Shown here piece by piece: positions 15,596-23,374 of a stretch of DNA of 43,330 bases. The notes beneath the pieces are model-generated. The model was not told the DNA's origin. It searched no databases and was given only the letters and a program-made list of their open reading frames with translations. This stretch comes from Gammaproteobacteria bacterium. Lineage in GTDB: Bacteria; Pseudomonadota; Gammaproteobacteria; Steroidobacterales; GCA-2729495. The stretch lies in assembly GCA_009692345.1 (NCBI GenBank), contig SHZI01000011.1, positions 1-43,330 on the forward strand, given 5' to 3'. The position numbers were made by a program, and so were the translations under genes. Each line of letters begins with the position of its first letter. The stretch's first letter is position 1.

Positions 15596-17104
15596 TCAGA
15601 CGAGTTTCGCTGGCGGTGCCGTCTCGGGACCGATACCGGCCAGGGTCTTGGCCAGCTGCATCTTGAACTCCAGCTGCATCTGGCGGCCGATCTGGATCCG
15701 CTGGGCCTGGGGTGACCCGGCGCCGTGCATGGATTCAGTGAGATAGCCCACGGCATTCCGGCCCAGCGTCATGTTTTCGATGAGCCGCAGAATGCGCATC
15801 CGGTCTTCGGTAGGGATATCAGCCCGGCCCTGCAGGTACTTGCGGATCAGTGCGCCGACCTCCGGGTGATTGAGATCCTGCTCGGATGGCAGCGTCACCA
15901 TGAGACCACCCGCCAGATCCTGGGCGAGACGGCTGATCTCGTAGGGGAAGCGGGTGACGTGATGCTTGCAGACGTTCGCGATCATGTCATCGCAGATGTA
16001 CACGCCGGACTTCAGCGGGACCGCCTGATAACTGGAGGCAATCCCCGTGGCGTAGATCGTTTCGTTGAGGTGCGTCATCTCCACGAGCTTGTCCTTGATG
16101 TGGGACACCTTGGCCACCCCGTTGTAGTCCGCGACGGTTGCCGCCGCACCGATGAGCACGTCCCCCACGCCGGACTTGCAGACGTAGCTGCGGCGATGAT
16201 AGGTGGTGAAGCGCTCCACGAGCAGGGCAGCAAACTCCACCTCGCCATCCATGAAGATGTGCTCCCAGGGAATGAAGACATCGTCGAAGATGATCATCGC
16301 TTCCTGCCCGCCGAACTTTTTGTTGCCCGGATCGATCTCCCCGCCCTCCATGCTGCGCGTATCGCAGGACTGGCGCCCATAGATGTAGGTAATGCCTGCT
16401 GCGTCCACGGGTACGGCGCCGACGATCGCGTAGTCCTTGTCCGCCTTGCCGAGACGCATCGTGGGCATCACGAGCAGCCAGTGCGCGTTGATGCAGCCGG
16501 TCTGGTGGGCCTTGGCTCCTTTCAGGTACACGCCGTCCGCTGTCCGCCGGCTGACGTGCACGAACAGGTCCGGATCGGCCTGCTCGTGGGGCGCCTTGCT
16601 CCGGTCGCCCTTCACATCCGTCATGGCGCCGCCGATCACGAAACCCCGCCGCTGCATCGTGGTGACGAAACTGACGAAGCGCGCGTGATAGGGCGTGGCG
16701 TGCTTTTCGTCCACCTCGAAGGTGACGGAGTGGAGCGCATTGATGGCATCCATGCCGACGCAGCGCTGGAAGCAGGTGCCTGTGAGCTGCCCGAGCCGGC
16801 GCTGCATCTTGTTCTGCAGAACGAGGTCCTGGGCACTCCCCGCCACATGCAGGAACCGGTTCACGCGCTCGCCCGTGTAGGGCGACAGCACTGTGCCCAG
16901 TTCCGGATTGCGGACCGCCAGGTCGTAGGTCTCGGCCACGGCGTTGATGGACGGCCGGATCATGGGGTGATCGACCGGCTCCGCCACCAGCTCGCCAAAC
17001 AGAAATACCCGGAGCTGCCGGCCCCGCAGGCTCTCCAGGTACTCAGCCCCCGTCTTTATGGGCGTCACAACTTCCGGTATGACTGCACTAGCTTTAGTTG
17101 CCAA
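15596..17104 (-). CDS. 4-hydroxybutyryl-CoA dehydratase-like (AbfD/HpaB family) enzyme
   Basis: The 502-residue sequence follows clostridial 4-hydroxybutyryl-CoA dehydratase almost throughout: VDHPMIRPSINAVA, TGTCFQRCVGMDA, GAMTDVKGDRS, GAKAHQTGCIN, IYGRQSCDTRSME, GNKKFGGQEAM, SHIKDKLVEMTHLNETIYA, and LTESMHGAGSPQAQRI. The cluster ligands Cys111 and Cys115 are present. The third and fourth ligands would be His303 and Cys309 in YHRRSYVCKSGVGD, one residue closer than the H-x6-C I recall for the clostridial enzyme. I start at TTG 17104 because GGAG lies nine bases upstream and the product then begins MATKAS. A longer frame to 17188 has no family match. Dehydratase/isomerase versus FADH2-type hydroxylase activity is open. 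Confidence 0.85.
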   Translation of the reverse strand: MATKASAVIPEVVTPIKTGAEYLESLRGRQLRVFLFGELVAEPVDHPMIRPSINAVAETYDLAVRNPELGTVLSPYTGERVNRFLHVAGSAQDLVLQNKMQRRLGQLTGTCFQRCVGMDAINALHSVTFEVDEKHATPYHARFVSFVTTMQRRGFVIGGAMTDVKGDRSKAPHEQADPDLFVHVSRRTADGVYLKGAKAHQTGCINAHWLLVMPTMRLGKADKDYAIVGAVPVDAAGITYIYGRQSCDTRSMEGGEIDPGNKKFGGQEAMIIFDDVFIPWEHIFMDGEVEFAALLVERFTTYHRRSYVCKSGVGDVLIGAAATVADYNGVAKVSHIKDKLVEMTHLNETIYATGIASSYQAVPLKSGVYICDDMIANVCKHHVTRFPYEISRLAQDLAGGLMVTLPSEQDLNHPEVGALIRKYLQGRADIPTEDRMRILRLIENMTLGRNAVGYLTESMHGAGSPQAQRIQIGRQMQLEFKMQLAKTLAGIGPETAPPAKLV

Positions 17105-17133
17105 GTTACTGAACTCCAAGAGATTAAGTAAGG

Positions 17134-17161
17134 GGTCCCGGCCCAGGGTTTGGCCCGGACC
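17134..17161. promoter_or_regulatory. inverted repeat in the divergent control region
   Basis: GGTCCCGGCC (17134-17143) pairs with GGCCCGGACC (17152-17161) with one mismatch around an 8-base centre. It lies in the 133-bp space between the divergent dehydratase-like gene and the DUF1330 gene. It could be an operator or a leader hairpin; nothing decides which. Confidence 0.3.
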
Positions 17162-17237
17162 AAGGCTTACTCTAGCACCGCCGCGCAAGCCTAAGGGCTC
17201 CCGCTAGACTAGCCACCGAATCCAGCGGACGGGCCTG

Positions 17238-17561
17238 ATGACTGAACTGCGCTGCTACATGATTATCCTGGCGGAGATCAACGACCCGGAGCGCTTCATG
17301 GCCGCTTACGCCCGCGTCGTACCCGACCTGGTGAGGCAGTTCGGGGGTCGCTACGTCGTCCGCGGCTCGGGCGGGATCTTCCTCGAAGGCGGCTGGTGCG
17401 ACAGCCCCAGCGTACTGGTATCGGAGTGGCCCAGCCGGGCAGACGCCCTGCGCTTCTGGAACTCACCCGAGTACGTGGCTGCGAAGCAGCTGCGCGAGGG
17501 CACGGGCCGCTTCGAGATTCTGCTGATCGACTCGCCCGCCTGGAACCCGCCGCCCGCATGA
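17238..17561 (+). CDS. DUF1330 domain protein (dimeric alpha/beta-barrel)
   Basis: This 107-residue cytosolic protein matches the DUF1330 pattern. A first strand (CYMIILAEINDPERFMAAY) is followed by FGGRYVVRGS, an EGGW segment, a SVLVSEWPSRADALRFWNSPEY motif and a final RFEILLIDSP. The fold is a ferredoxin-like dimeric barrel; biochemical role is unknown for the family. Its stop lies 3 bp before the macro-domain gene, so the two are cotranscribed. Confidence 0.88.
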   Translation: MTELRCYMIILAEINDPERFMAAYARVVPDLVRQFGGRYVVRGSGGIFLEGGWCDSPSVLVSEWPSRADALRFWNSPEYVAAKQLREGTGRFEILLIDSPAWNPPPA

Positions 17562-17564
17562 CCC

Positions 17565-18098
17565 ATGCAGAACATTGAGGTCATCCTGGGGGACATCACC
17601 ACCCTCAACGCCGACGCCATCGTGAACGCTGCGAATGAGCGCCTGCTGGGTGGCGGTGGCGTCGACGGGGCCATACACCGGGCGGCGGGACCGCAACTGC
17701 TGGAGGCCTGCCGGGCGCTGCCGGAAGTAACGCCCGGCGTCCGCTGCCCCACGGGGGAGGCGCGACTCACGCCGGGTTTCAGGCTGCCGGCGCGCTGCGT
17801 CATCCACGCCGTCGGCCCCGTATGGCGTGGCGGGTCTGAGGGCGAGGCACGACTCCTGGCCAGTGCCTACCGGAGCAGCCTCCTGCTGGCCCGAAACCAG
17901 GGGCTGCGGTCGATCGCCTTTCCCGCGCTCAGTTGCGGTGTCTACGGGTACCCCCTGGACAAGGCGGCCGGCATTGCCGTGCGCACGATCCTGGTGTTCC
18001 TCGCCGGCGATGACCTCGTGGAACAGGTTCAGCTGGTGGCCTTCAGTCCGGCGATGAAGACAGCACTGGAAGCGGCCTTGAAAGCGCCCCTGGGATGA
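17565..18098 (+). CDS. macro domain O-acetyl-ADP-ribose deacetylase (YmdB-like)
   Basis: The 177-residue protein is a single macro domain: [20 protein letters not shown], the ligand loop [38 protein letters not shown], and [12 protein letters not shown]. These are the features of the MacroD/YmdB class that hydrolyses O-acetyl-ADP-ribose or removes mono-ADP-ribose, acting in the cytosol. Second gene after DUF1330. A decayed dehydrogenase follows. Confidence 0.93.
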   Translation: MQNIEVILGDITTLNADAIVNAANERLLGGGGVDGAIHRAAGPQLLEACRALPEVTPGVRCPTGEARLTPGFRLPARCVIHAVGPVWRGGSEGEARLLASAYRSSLLLARNQGLRSIAFPALSCGVYGYPLDKAAGIAVRTILVFLAGDDLVEQVQLVAFSPAMKTALEAALKAPLG

Positions 18099-18204
18099 CT
18101 GCGGGACAGATCAGCCTCCCGCTACCCGGCCTCTGTACGTTTGCCAGCCTCCTGCACTTTGCCCATAACGGGCTGCAGCCCGCTGACGACCCCGCCGGCT
18201 ATGC

Positions 18205-19009
18205 CCAGAACAACGCGCGTCGGCGAGGGCGAACGCGAGGAAGTCGACCGCATTGAGTTAGGCGGCAACTACGGCTGGAACTGCCGGGAAGGCCTCCTGC
18301 CGGGACCCGCAAGCTGCGCGACCCCCGGACTGACAGATCCCGTTAGCGCTTACGCTCACGACCAGGGCAACGTCTCGATCACCGGCGGCTGTGTGTAGCG
18401 GGGCACAGCGATTCCGGCGCTCCGCGGCCAGTACGTCTTCGTGGATTACGGCTCCGGCCGCATCTCGGCGTTTGGCCTCGGTGAGGACGGGGAACTCTAC
18501 TTCACCGATGTCGAGAGCGGCCAATCCCACGCTGCCCACCACCGGGGTCATTCCCTACGCGGTGCATGCCCGGTTCTGATGAAGCCGTTACGCCTGGCCG
18601 GCCAGCTGATCGAAACCCGGCTTCTCATGCGCCATCCGGACGGCGAACCAGCTGGCAAGTCTCGCCGCTATCGGCGTGTTTAGCGCCGCATTGCCGGGGC
18701 CGCCAGGCAGTGTGCCCGTCCTCGTGGCTCCGACGGACGCCACCCAGACCCTGGACAAGCGGGCTCGCGCCTGGCTGCACACGAACTGCGCCCAGTGCCA
18801 CAGGCCGGGTGGGCTCACACCCTCCCCCATGGACCTGCGCTACGCCACGCCGCTCGCCGCAACGCTGGCGTGCACTGTGGTTCCCCAGTCCGGAAGTCCG
18901 GGCCAACCGCCGGGACTCCCTGGGAATACCACCACTGGCTTCGAGCCTCGTGGACACAAGCGGTATCAGTCTGCTGACGGCCTGGATCAACAGCCCTGGT
19001 GGGTGCTAG
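18205..19009 (+). pseudogene. decayed PQQ-type sugar dehydrogenase with C-terminal haem domain (TIGR03806-like)
   Basis: Pieces of one protein appear in order but in several frames. GEREEVDRIELGGNYGWNC is near 18220 and NVSITGGCV is followed by an in-frame TAG at 18396. Past that stop the same frame resumes with RGTAIPALRGQYVFVDYGSG. A frame change gives GVIPYAVHARF, another gives LIETRLLMRHPDGEPAG (about 18610). Then comes a cytochrome c-type site ANCAQCHRPGG-like (sequence HTNCAQCHRPGG, about 18785). The expected C-terminus (SLGIPPLASSLVDTSGISLL) is in yet another frame and ends at TAG 19009. Large internal stretches are missing. The order matches soluble-aldose-dehydrogenase plus haem-domain proteins. 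At least one nonsense codon, three frame changes and deletions make it non-functional. Confidence 0.85.
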
Positions 19010-19761
19010 CGACTGATCCGGGTGAGGTGGACGTGGTGCTGGTAGTGGTCCGCCCGGTACCAGGCGACCAGGCGTTCAACGGGCCGCCGCCGGCTGTCGA
19101 AGACCACCAGCCGGATGTGCACCAGGGGCGCGCCCACCGCGGTGCCCAGTAGTCCGGCGAGACGCGCGTCGGCCAGAGTGGCGGTGATGACCTGGTCGCC
19201 GGAGGCAATGTCCACGCCCTTGCGTTCCAGCAGCGTCAGCATCGGGCTTTCGTTGAGTTCCTTAAGGTCAAAGCGCACCTCCAGTGCGGCGGGGACGTAG
19301 GTCACGACGTAGCCGATCGGTTCTTTGTCGAGCAGGCGAACGTGGGAAGCGCGCTGCACCCGGGCACCCGGGGCCACCTGCAGGTCCTTCCGGGTTTCCG
19401 CATCCGCCTCCAGTTCCTGAACCTCTGCGCGGGCCACCCGGGTGTTCCGCCCCAGCCGCTGCACTTTGCGCAACAACTGCTCCATGTCGCCGAGGACTGG
19501 AGCGTCGGCGAGGTCCTCCACGACGAAGGTGCCGCGCCCGGCCTGCCGGGTGACCAGTTCTTCGTCCACCAGCATGTCGACGGCCTTGCGGATCGTGATC
19601 CGGGACAACTCGAAGAGTTCGCCAAGCTCGCTTTCCGTCGGCAGGCGCTGGCCAGGCTTGTAGGTGCCCTGGTAGATCCAGTCCCGGATCGCGGAGTAAA
19701 CCTGGATGTACCGGGGGCTGCGCAAGGCATGGTCGGGCGCTGTTTTGCTCTGTCGGACCAC
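19006..19761 (-). CDS. GntR-family regulator with UTRA ligand domain (HutC type)
   Basis: The 251-residue repressor has a winged helix at residues 15-80 (RYIQVYSAIRDWIYQGTYKP, TESELGELFELSRITIRKAV, DEELVTRQAGRGTFV) followed by a UTRA domain that binds a small effector. It starts at GTG 19761. It faces the nitrilase-like gene across 88 bp containing a palindrome and direct repeats (19790-19816), so it probably represses itself and that gene. The effector is unknown. Confidence 0.92.
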   Translation of the reverse strand: MVRQSKTAPDHALRSPRYIQVYSAIRDWIYQGTYKPGQRLPTESELGELFELSRITIRKAVDMLVDEELVTRQAGRGTFVVEDLADAPVLGDMEQLLRKVQRLGRNTRVARAEVQELEADAETRKDLQVAPGARVQRASHVRLLDKEPIGYVVTYVPAALEVRFDLKELNESPMLTLLERKGVDIASGDQVITATLADARLAGLLGTAVGAPLVHIRLVVFDSRRRPVERLVAWYRADHYQHHVHLTRISR

Positions 19762-19789
19762 GCTCAGGTGCGCCCCAGTCGCTCGGCGA

Positions 19790-19816
19790 GATGTATTAAC
19801 ATCATGACCACATCAT
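19790..19816. promoter_or_regulatory. candidate GntR operator: palindrome plus direct repeats
   Basis: GATGTATTAACATC (19790-19803) is a 5-bp inverted repeat around ATTA, close in form to the TGTxTAxACA-like sites of HutC-type regulators. ACATCAT occurs at 19799-19805 and again at 19810-19816. The site is midway between the divergent gntR-type and nitrilase-like genes. Confidence 0.5.
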
Positions 19817-19849
19817 AGCCCCAACCCAGCCAGGCCAGAGATCAGACCC

Positions 19850-20911
19850 ATGAGCAACACCCCCTTAGAACCGATGGTCCGCGCCGACGGGACCTACCCG
19901 ACCATTCCCCTGCGCCAGGAGGCGATAACCGCTGCAGTCGTGCAGACCCGCGTCCAGGGCATCAATGGTGCCAACCCGGGTCCGGACCTGAAGCGCAATC
20001 TGGACTACTTTCTGGAATGCATCGATATTGCCCAGAGCTCCGGTGGGCGCAGCGACCTGCTGCTGTTTCACGAGTTCCCGATCACGGGCTTCTCCGAGTG
20101 GACTCGCGACCAGCACTACAACCTGGCGATTGAGGTCCCGGGCCCCGAGACGGACGAGGTGGCGAAGCGGGCGAAGAAGTACAACTGCTACATCGTCTTC
20201 GGTACCTACGCGAAAGATCCGACGAACTGGCCGGGGCACATCCTGCACCTGATGATCATGGTCAAGCCGGACGGCACCATCGTTCAGCACTGGAAACAGC
20301 GCAACGTGCGGGGGATGTTTCCGGGTGGTGAGCAGTACACGTCGGTGATCTACGACGTCTACGACCGCTTTGTCGAGATGTATGGCCTGGACGCGGTGAT
20401 TCCGGTGGAGCGCACGGACATCGGCAACATTGCGATGTCGGCCGTCCAGTTCGAGCCGGAGCTGTTCCGCTGCTTTGCCTTCAAGGGCGCCGAGATCATC
20501 TGCCGGGTGGCGACGGGCGGCTTCGAATTTGACGACATGCGGCTCACCTCCTACCACAACAGCCTGTACACGCTGATCTGCAACAACTCGGTCAGCACCC
20601 GGGGCCGCAATCCGGGCTTCTTCGAGGAAGCCTCCTTCGGCGGGTCGGGCCGCTCTGCCATCTTTGCCCCCCGGGGGCTTGAACTGTGCAAGGCCGGACC
20701 CTTTGAGACCCGGGAACTGGCCCGCATACCGATTGGCGAGTTCCGGGCCAGGCACCGGATTCCTGATCTGCACTTGAGCCTCTACCAGCCGGTCTTCGAC
20801 CAGTACCAGGCGCGCTACGCGCCAGGTGGATATCTCGAGTACCTGCCCAAGGACAAGCGGGACGCATTCCGCTACTTCCAGGAGCGGGCCCGCTGGACCC
20901 ACTACTGGTAG
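19850..20911 (+). CDS. nitrilase-superfamily protein with Ser in place of the catalytic Cys
   Basis: This 353-residue protein has the carbon-nitrogen hydrolase fold. The catalytic Glu is in LLFHEFPITGF (Glu75) and the Lys in VQHWKQRNVRG (Lys149). Where the family has a Cys in an ICYDxxFPE-like motif, the sequence reads IAMSAVQFEPELFR, aligning Ser197 with the nucleophile. The rest (AEIICRVATGG, NSVSTRGRNPGFF, GGSGRSAIF) is well conserved with amidase-type members. Normal amide hydrolysis needs the cysteine, so this could be inactive, a binding protein, or use altered chemistry. ATG 19850. Divergent from the GntR gene, its likely regulator. Confidence 0.85.
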   Translation: MSNTPLEPMVRADGTYPTIPLRQEAITAAVVQTRVQGINGANPGPDLKRNLDYFLECIDIAQSSGGRSDLLLFHEFPITGFSEWTRDQHYNLAIEVPGPETDEVAKRAKKYNCYIVFGTYAKDPTNWPGHILHLMIMVKPDGTIVQHWKQRNVRGMFPGGEQYTSVIYDVYDRFVEMYGLDAVIPVERTDIGNIAMSAVQFEPELFRCFAFKGAEIICRVATGGFEFDDMRLTSYHNSLYTLICNNSVSTRGRNPGFFEEASFGGSGRSAIFAPRGLELCKAGPFETRELARIPIGEFRARHRIPDLHLSLYQPVFDQYQARYAPGGYLEYLPKDKRDAFRYFQERARWTHYW

Positions 20912-20950
20912 AGTCTGCACCTGATGTCGGACGGTGGGGCGTAACGACAG

Positions 20951-21034
20951 ATGATCAAGGCACGGACCAGTCTGACGGCAGCCAGTACCAGGACGCGGGA
21001 GCACATCCTGCTGGCCGGGGAGCGGCTCGCATGA
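20951..21034 (+). pseudogene. TetR N-terminal remnant, 27 codons
   Basis: An ATG at 20951 opens a 27-residue frame ending RTREHILLAGERLA. It matches the first helix of TetR regulators (TRxxILxAAxRLF) and then stops. The TGA overlaps the ATG of the aldo-keto reductase as ATGA. The DNA-binding helix-turn-helix and ligand domain are gone. It could now act as a translational lead-in for the reductase. Confidence 0.55.
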
Positions 21035-21990
21035 GACTGCGCAACCTGGGCTGGTCGAACCTGGCGATCTCGCCCATCGGCGTCGGCTGCATGAACTTCG
21101 GCTCGATGTGCGACCAGGCGGCGACCGATGCCATCGTGAGCACGGCCTTTGACCTCGGGGTGAACTTCTTCGACGTGGCTGACATCTATGGCGGGGCCAT
21201 GAACCGCTCCGAGGCCATGCTGGGCAAGGCACTCGGTGGGAGACGCCATGCGGCCATCGTGGCGACCAAGTTCGGCGCCAAGCTGGGCGGCGGCGGCGGC
21301 GCAGCCCCGGGTGGCGGCTCGGCGGACTACATCACCAGGGCCGTCGAGGCCAGCCTGGCGAGCCTGGGCACCGACTACCTTGATCTCTACCAGCATCATT
21401 TTCCCGACGCCGGCACGCCGGTGGAAGAAACGCTGCGCGCGCTGGATAACCTCGTCCGGCAGGGCAAGGTCCGGCACATCGGCTGCTCCAACTACACAGG
21501 CGCGATGCTGAGTGCGGCCTCCGAGGTTGCCAACGGCCTCAGTCTCACGCCCTTCGTGGTGGCCCAGAACCGCTACAGCCTGCTGACGCGGGACATCGAA
21601 ACGGACCTCGTGCCCGTATGCCTGACCCAGGGGGTTGGCGTCCTGCCCTACTTCCCGCTGGAGAGCGGCCTCCTGTCCGGCAAGTACCGCAAGGGAAAGC
21701 CCCTGCCGGAAGGCTCCCGGTTTGCGAAGTGGCGGGGTGGCGGCAGCTTCGCCTCGGAAGCCCGCTACGAGATCGTCGAGCGACTGGCCGTCTACGGTGA
21801 CGCCCGCGGAAGGAGCGTGCTCGACCTGGCCATCGGCTGGCTGGTGGCGCAACCCGCCGTCGCGAGTGTGATTGCCGGCGTCACCCGGCCCGAGCAGCTG
21901 GTGCAGAACGTGGCTGCGGGCAGCTGGGAGCCGGCCGGGGAAGAACTGGCCGCAATTAGCGCCATCGCCGCCCAGGCCGTTCCCGCCTAG
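21031..21990 (+). CDS. aldo/keto reductase
   Basis: The 319-residue NADPH-dependent oxidoreductase shows the AKR tetrad: Asp48 and Tyr53 (FFDVADIYGG), Lys80 (VATKFG) and His in DLYQHHFPD. GCSNYTG and the C-terminal cofactor loop VIAGVTRPEQL are also present. A glycine-rich insertion (LGGGGGAAPGGGS) follows the lysine strand and may alter the substrate pocket. The ATG overlaps the TetR remnant. The stop overlaps the convergent MFS stop through one CTAG (21987-21990). Substrate unknown. Confidence 0.92.
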   Translation: MRLRNLGWSNLAISPIGVGCMNFGSMCDQAATDAIVSTAFDLGVNFFDVADIYGGAMNRSEAMLGKALGGRRHAAIVATKFGAKLGGGGGAAPGGGSADYITRAVEASLASLGTDYLDLYQHHFPDAGTPVEETLRALDNLVRQGKVRHIGCSNYTGAMLSAASEVANGLSLTPFVVAQNRYSLLTRDIETDLVPVCLTQGVGVLPYFPLESGLLSGKYRKGKPLPEGSRFAKWRGGGSFASEARYEIVERLAVYGDARGRSVLDLAIGWLVAQPAVASVIAGVTRPEQLVQNVAAGSWEPAGEELAAISAIAAQAVPA

Positions 21991-23330
21991 CCGCTTCCAG
22001 CCTGCTCTTCCGCCGCCTTGCGAAACGGCGCCAGCGCCGCCCACAGCGCCAGTGCCGCGAGCGGCACACTGATGCAGTTGACCAGCGCCATGGACTGGCC
22101 GACGGCCAGCGGGTCGCCGAAGTAGAAGTCCGTGATGGCGCCGACCGCTGTGGGCCCCACCCCGGCCGTGACCAGATTCAGCACCAGCATCCAGGTGGCT
22201 GAAATCTGCGCACGCATCTGGTTGGGGGCTACCAACTGCAGCGCGGCGGGCGCCATGGCCATGGAAAGACTGGCGAAGAACACGAACGGACAGAAGAGCA
22301 GCAGCACCAGTCCCGGATCCGTGGCCGTCGTGGCGAGTGCGCTGAGAGGCCACAATGCTGCCGCTGCGATCAACGCCACGCGTAACGGAGCGTCCCGATA
22401 GCCCCGCCGCTGGAGCGCGTCAGCCAGCCAGCCCCCGGCATAAACTCCGAGGGGGGACAGGATGACGAGAATGCCACCGAGACGCAGCGCCGCCTGGGGT
22501 GGCGTAAAGGCCAGCACTCGCGTGAAGAAGGCGAAGGCCCAGGTCACGATCGTGGTGATGGGGACGGCGAGCAGCGCGAAGCCGATGAAGTGCAGCACGA
22601 AAACGCGCCAGCGTTCGACGGCATAGCGCAGCACCGTGCCTAAGGGAATGCCGGCGGCGTGACCCGCGAGCTTGCCCCGCCGCGCCGGCTCGCGCACCGT
22701 CAGCATCAGCAGCGCGACCAGGATGCCGGGGAGCCCCACCACAAAAAATACGGCCTGCCAGGGCTGCACGCTGCCCACCAGGGGCAGGCTCAGCTCACCC
22801 GCCTTTCCGACCAGCTGAATCACGAGGCCGCCCACCAGGAACGAGAGGCCAGCGCCAAAAAAGGCGCCGGCCTGGTACACGCCAATGGCGCGGCCGAGCT
22901 TCTCCCGGGGAAAGTAGTCGGCAATCATGGAGTAGGCGGCGGGCGACAGCGCCGCCTGGCCCACGCCGACTCCGACCCGCGCGAGGAACAGTTCGAGGAA
23001 GTTCCGGGCGAGACCGCACACCGCCGTCATCAGGCTCCAGAGGAAAATTCCCCAGCCGATAATCGTGCGCCGGCTGTAGCGGTCGGCCCACCGACCGATC
23101 GGCAGCCCTACGGCAGCGTAGAACACGGCAAAGGCGAGCCCCTGCAACCAGCCGATCTGGGTATCCGTCAGCCCCAGGTCCTGCTTCAGGGGCTCCACCA
23201 GCATCGCAATGATGATCCGGTCGATGAAGGAGAAGATGAAGGCGATGACGAGGATGACCACCGCGTACCAGGCGATGGCCGGGCGCGGCCACGGCTGCTC
23301 GCCGGCCGGTGTCGAAGTCTGAGTCTGCAT
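21987..23330 (-). CDS. MFS transporter, spinster/Spns-like
   Basis: The 447-residue permease has 12 predicted membrane helices. MFS signatures include GLPIGRWADRYSRRTIIG between TM2 and TM3, RVGVGVGQAALSPAAYSMIA in TM4-5 and DYFPREKLGRAIGVYQAG. This wording is typical of the spinster-like branch often found in aromatic or steroid catabolic loci. ATG 23330 has GGGGAT upstream; a longer frame to 23414 overlaps the rhomboid gene and lacks support. The rhomboid gene is upstream on the same strand. Substrate unknown. Confidence 0.92.
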   Translation of the reverse strand: MQTQTSTPAGEQPWPRPAIAWYAVVILVIAFIFSFIDRIIIAMLVEPLKQDLGLTDTQIGWLQGLAFAVFYAAVGLPIGRWADRYSRRTIIGWGIFLWSLMTAVCGLARNFLELFLARVGVGVGQAALSPAAYSMIADYFPREKLGRAIGVYQAGAFFGAGLSFLVGGLVIQLVGKAGELSLPLVGSVQPWQAVFFVVGLPGILVALLMLTVREPARRGKLAGHAAGIPLGTVLRYAVERWRVFVLHFIGFALLAVPITTIVTWAFAFFTRVLAFTPPQAALRLGGILVILSPLGVYAGGWLADALQRRGYRDAPLRVALIAAAALWPLSALATTATDPGLVLLLFCPFVFFASLSMAMAPAALQLVAPNQMRAQISATWMLVLNLVTAGVGPTAVGAITDFYFGDPLAVGQSMALVNCISVPLAALALWAALAPFRKAAEEQAGSG

Positions 23331-23374
23331 GTCGATCCCCCAAAGATGCCCCGCAGAATAGCGACCAGGGGGTG

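Noticed and set aside
15725-17131. Plus-strand frame of 468 codons opposite the AbfD-like gene
   Set aside because: The minus strand carries an unmistakable dehydratase; the plus frame has no motif and atypical composition.
17105-17188. N-terminal extension of the AbfD-like protein
   Set aside because: The extra 28 residues match no family member, and TTG 17104 has a well-placed GGAG.
18141-18398. Intact small gene within the pseudogene region
   Set aside because: Its only recognisable part is an internal segment of the quinoprotein family that continues in frame past the TAG, so it is a fragment.
19865-22353. Overlapping long minus-strand frames opposite the nitrilase-like and aldo-keto genes
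   Set aside because: Both plus-strand genes show family motifs throughout; the antisense products do not.
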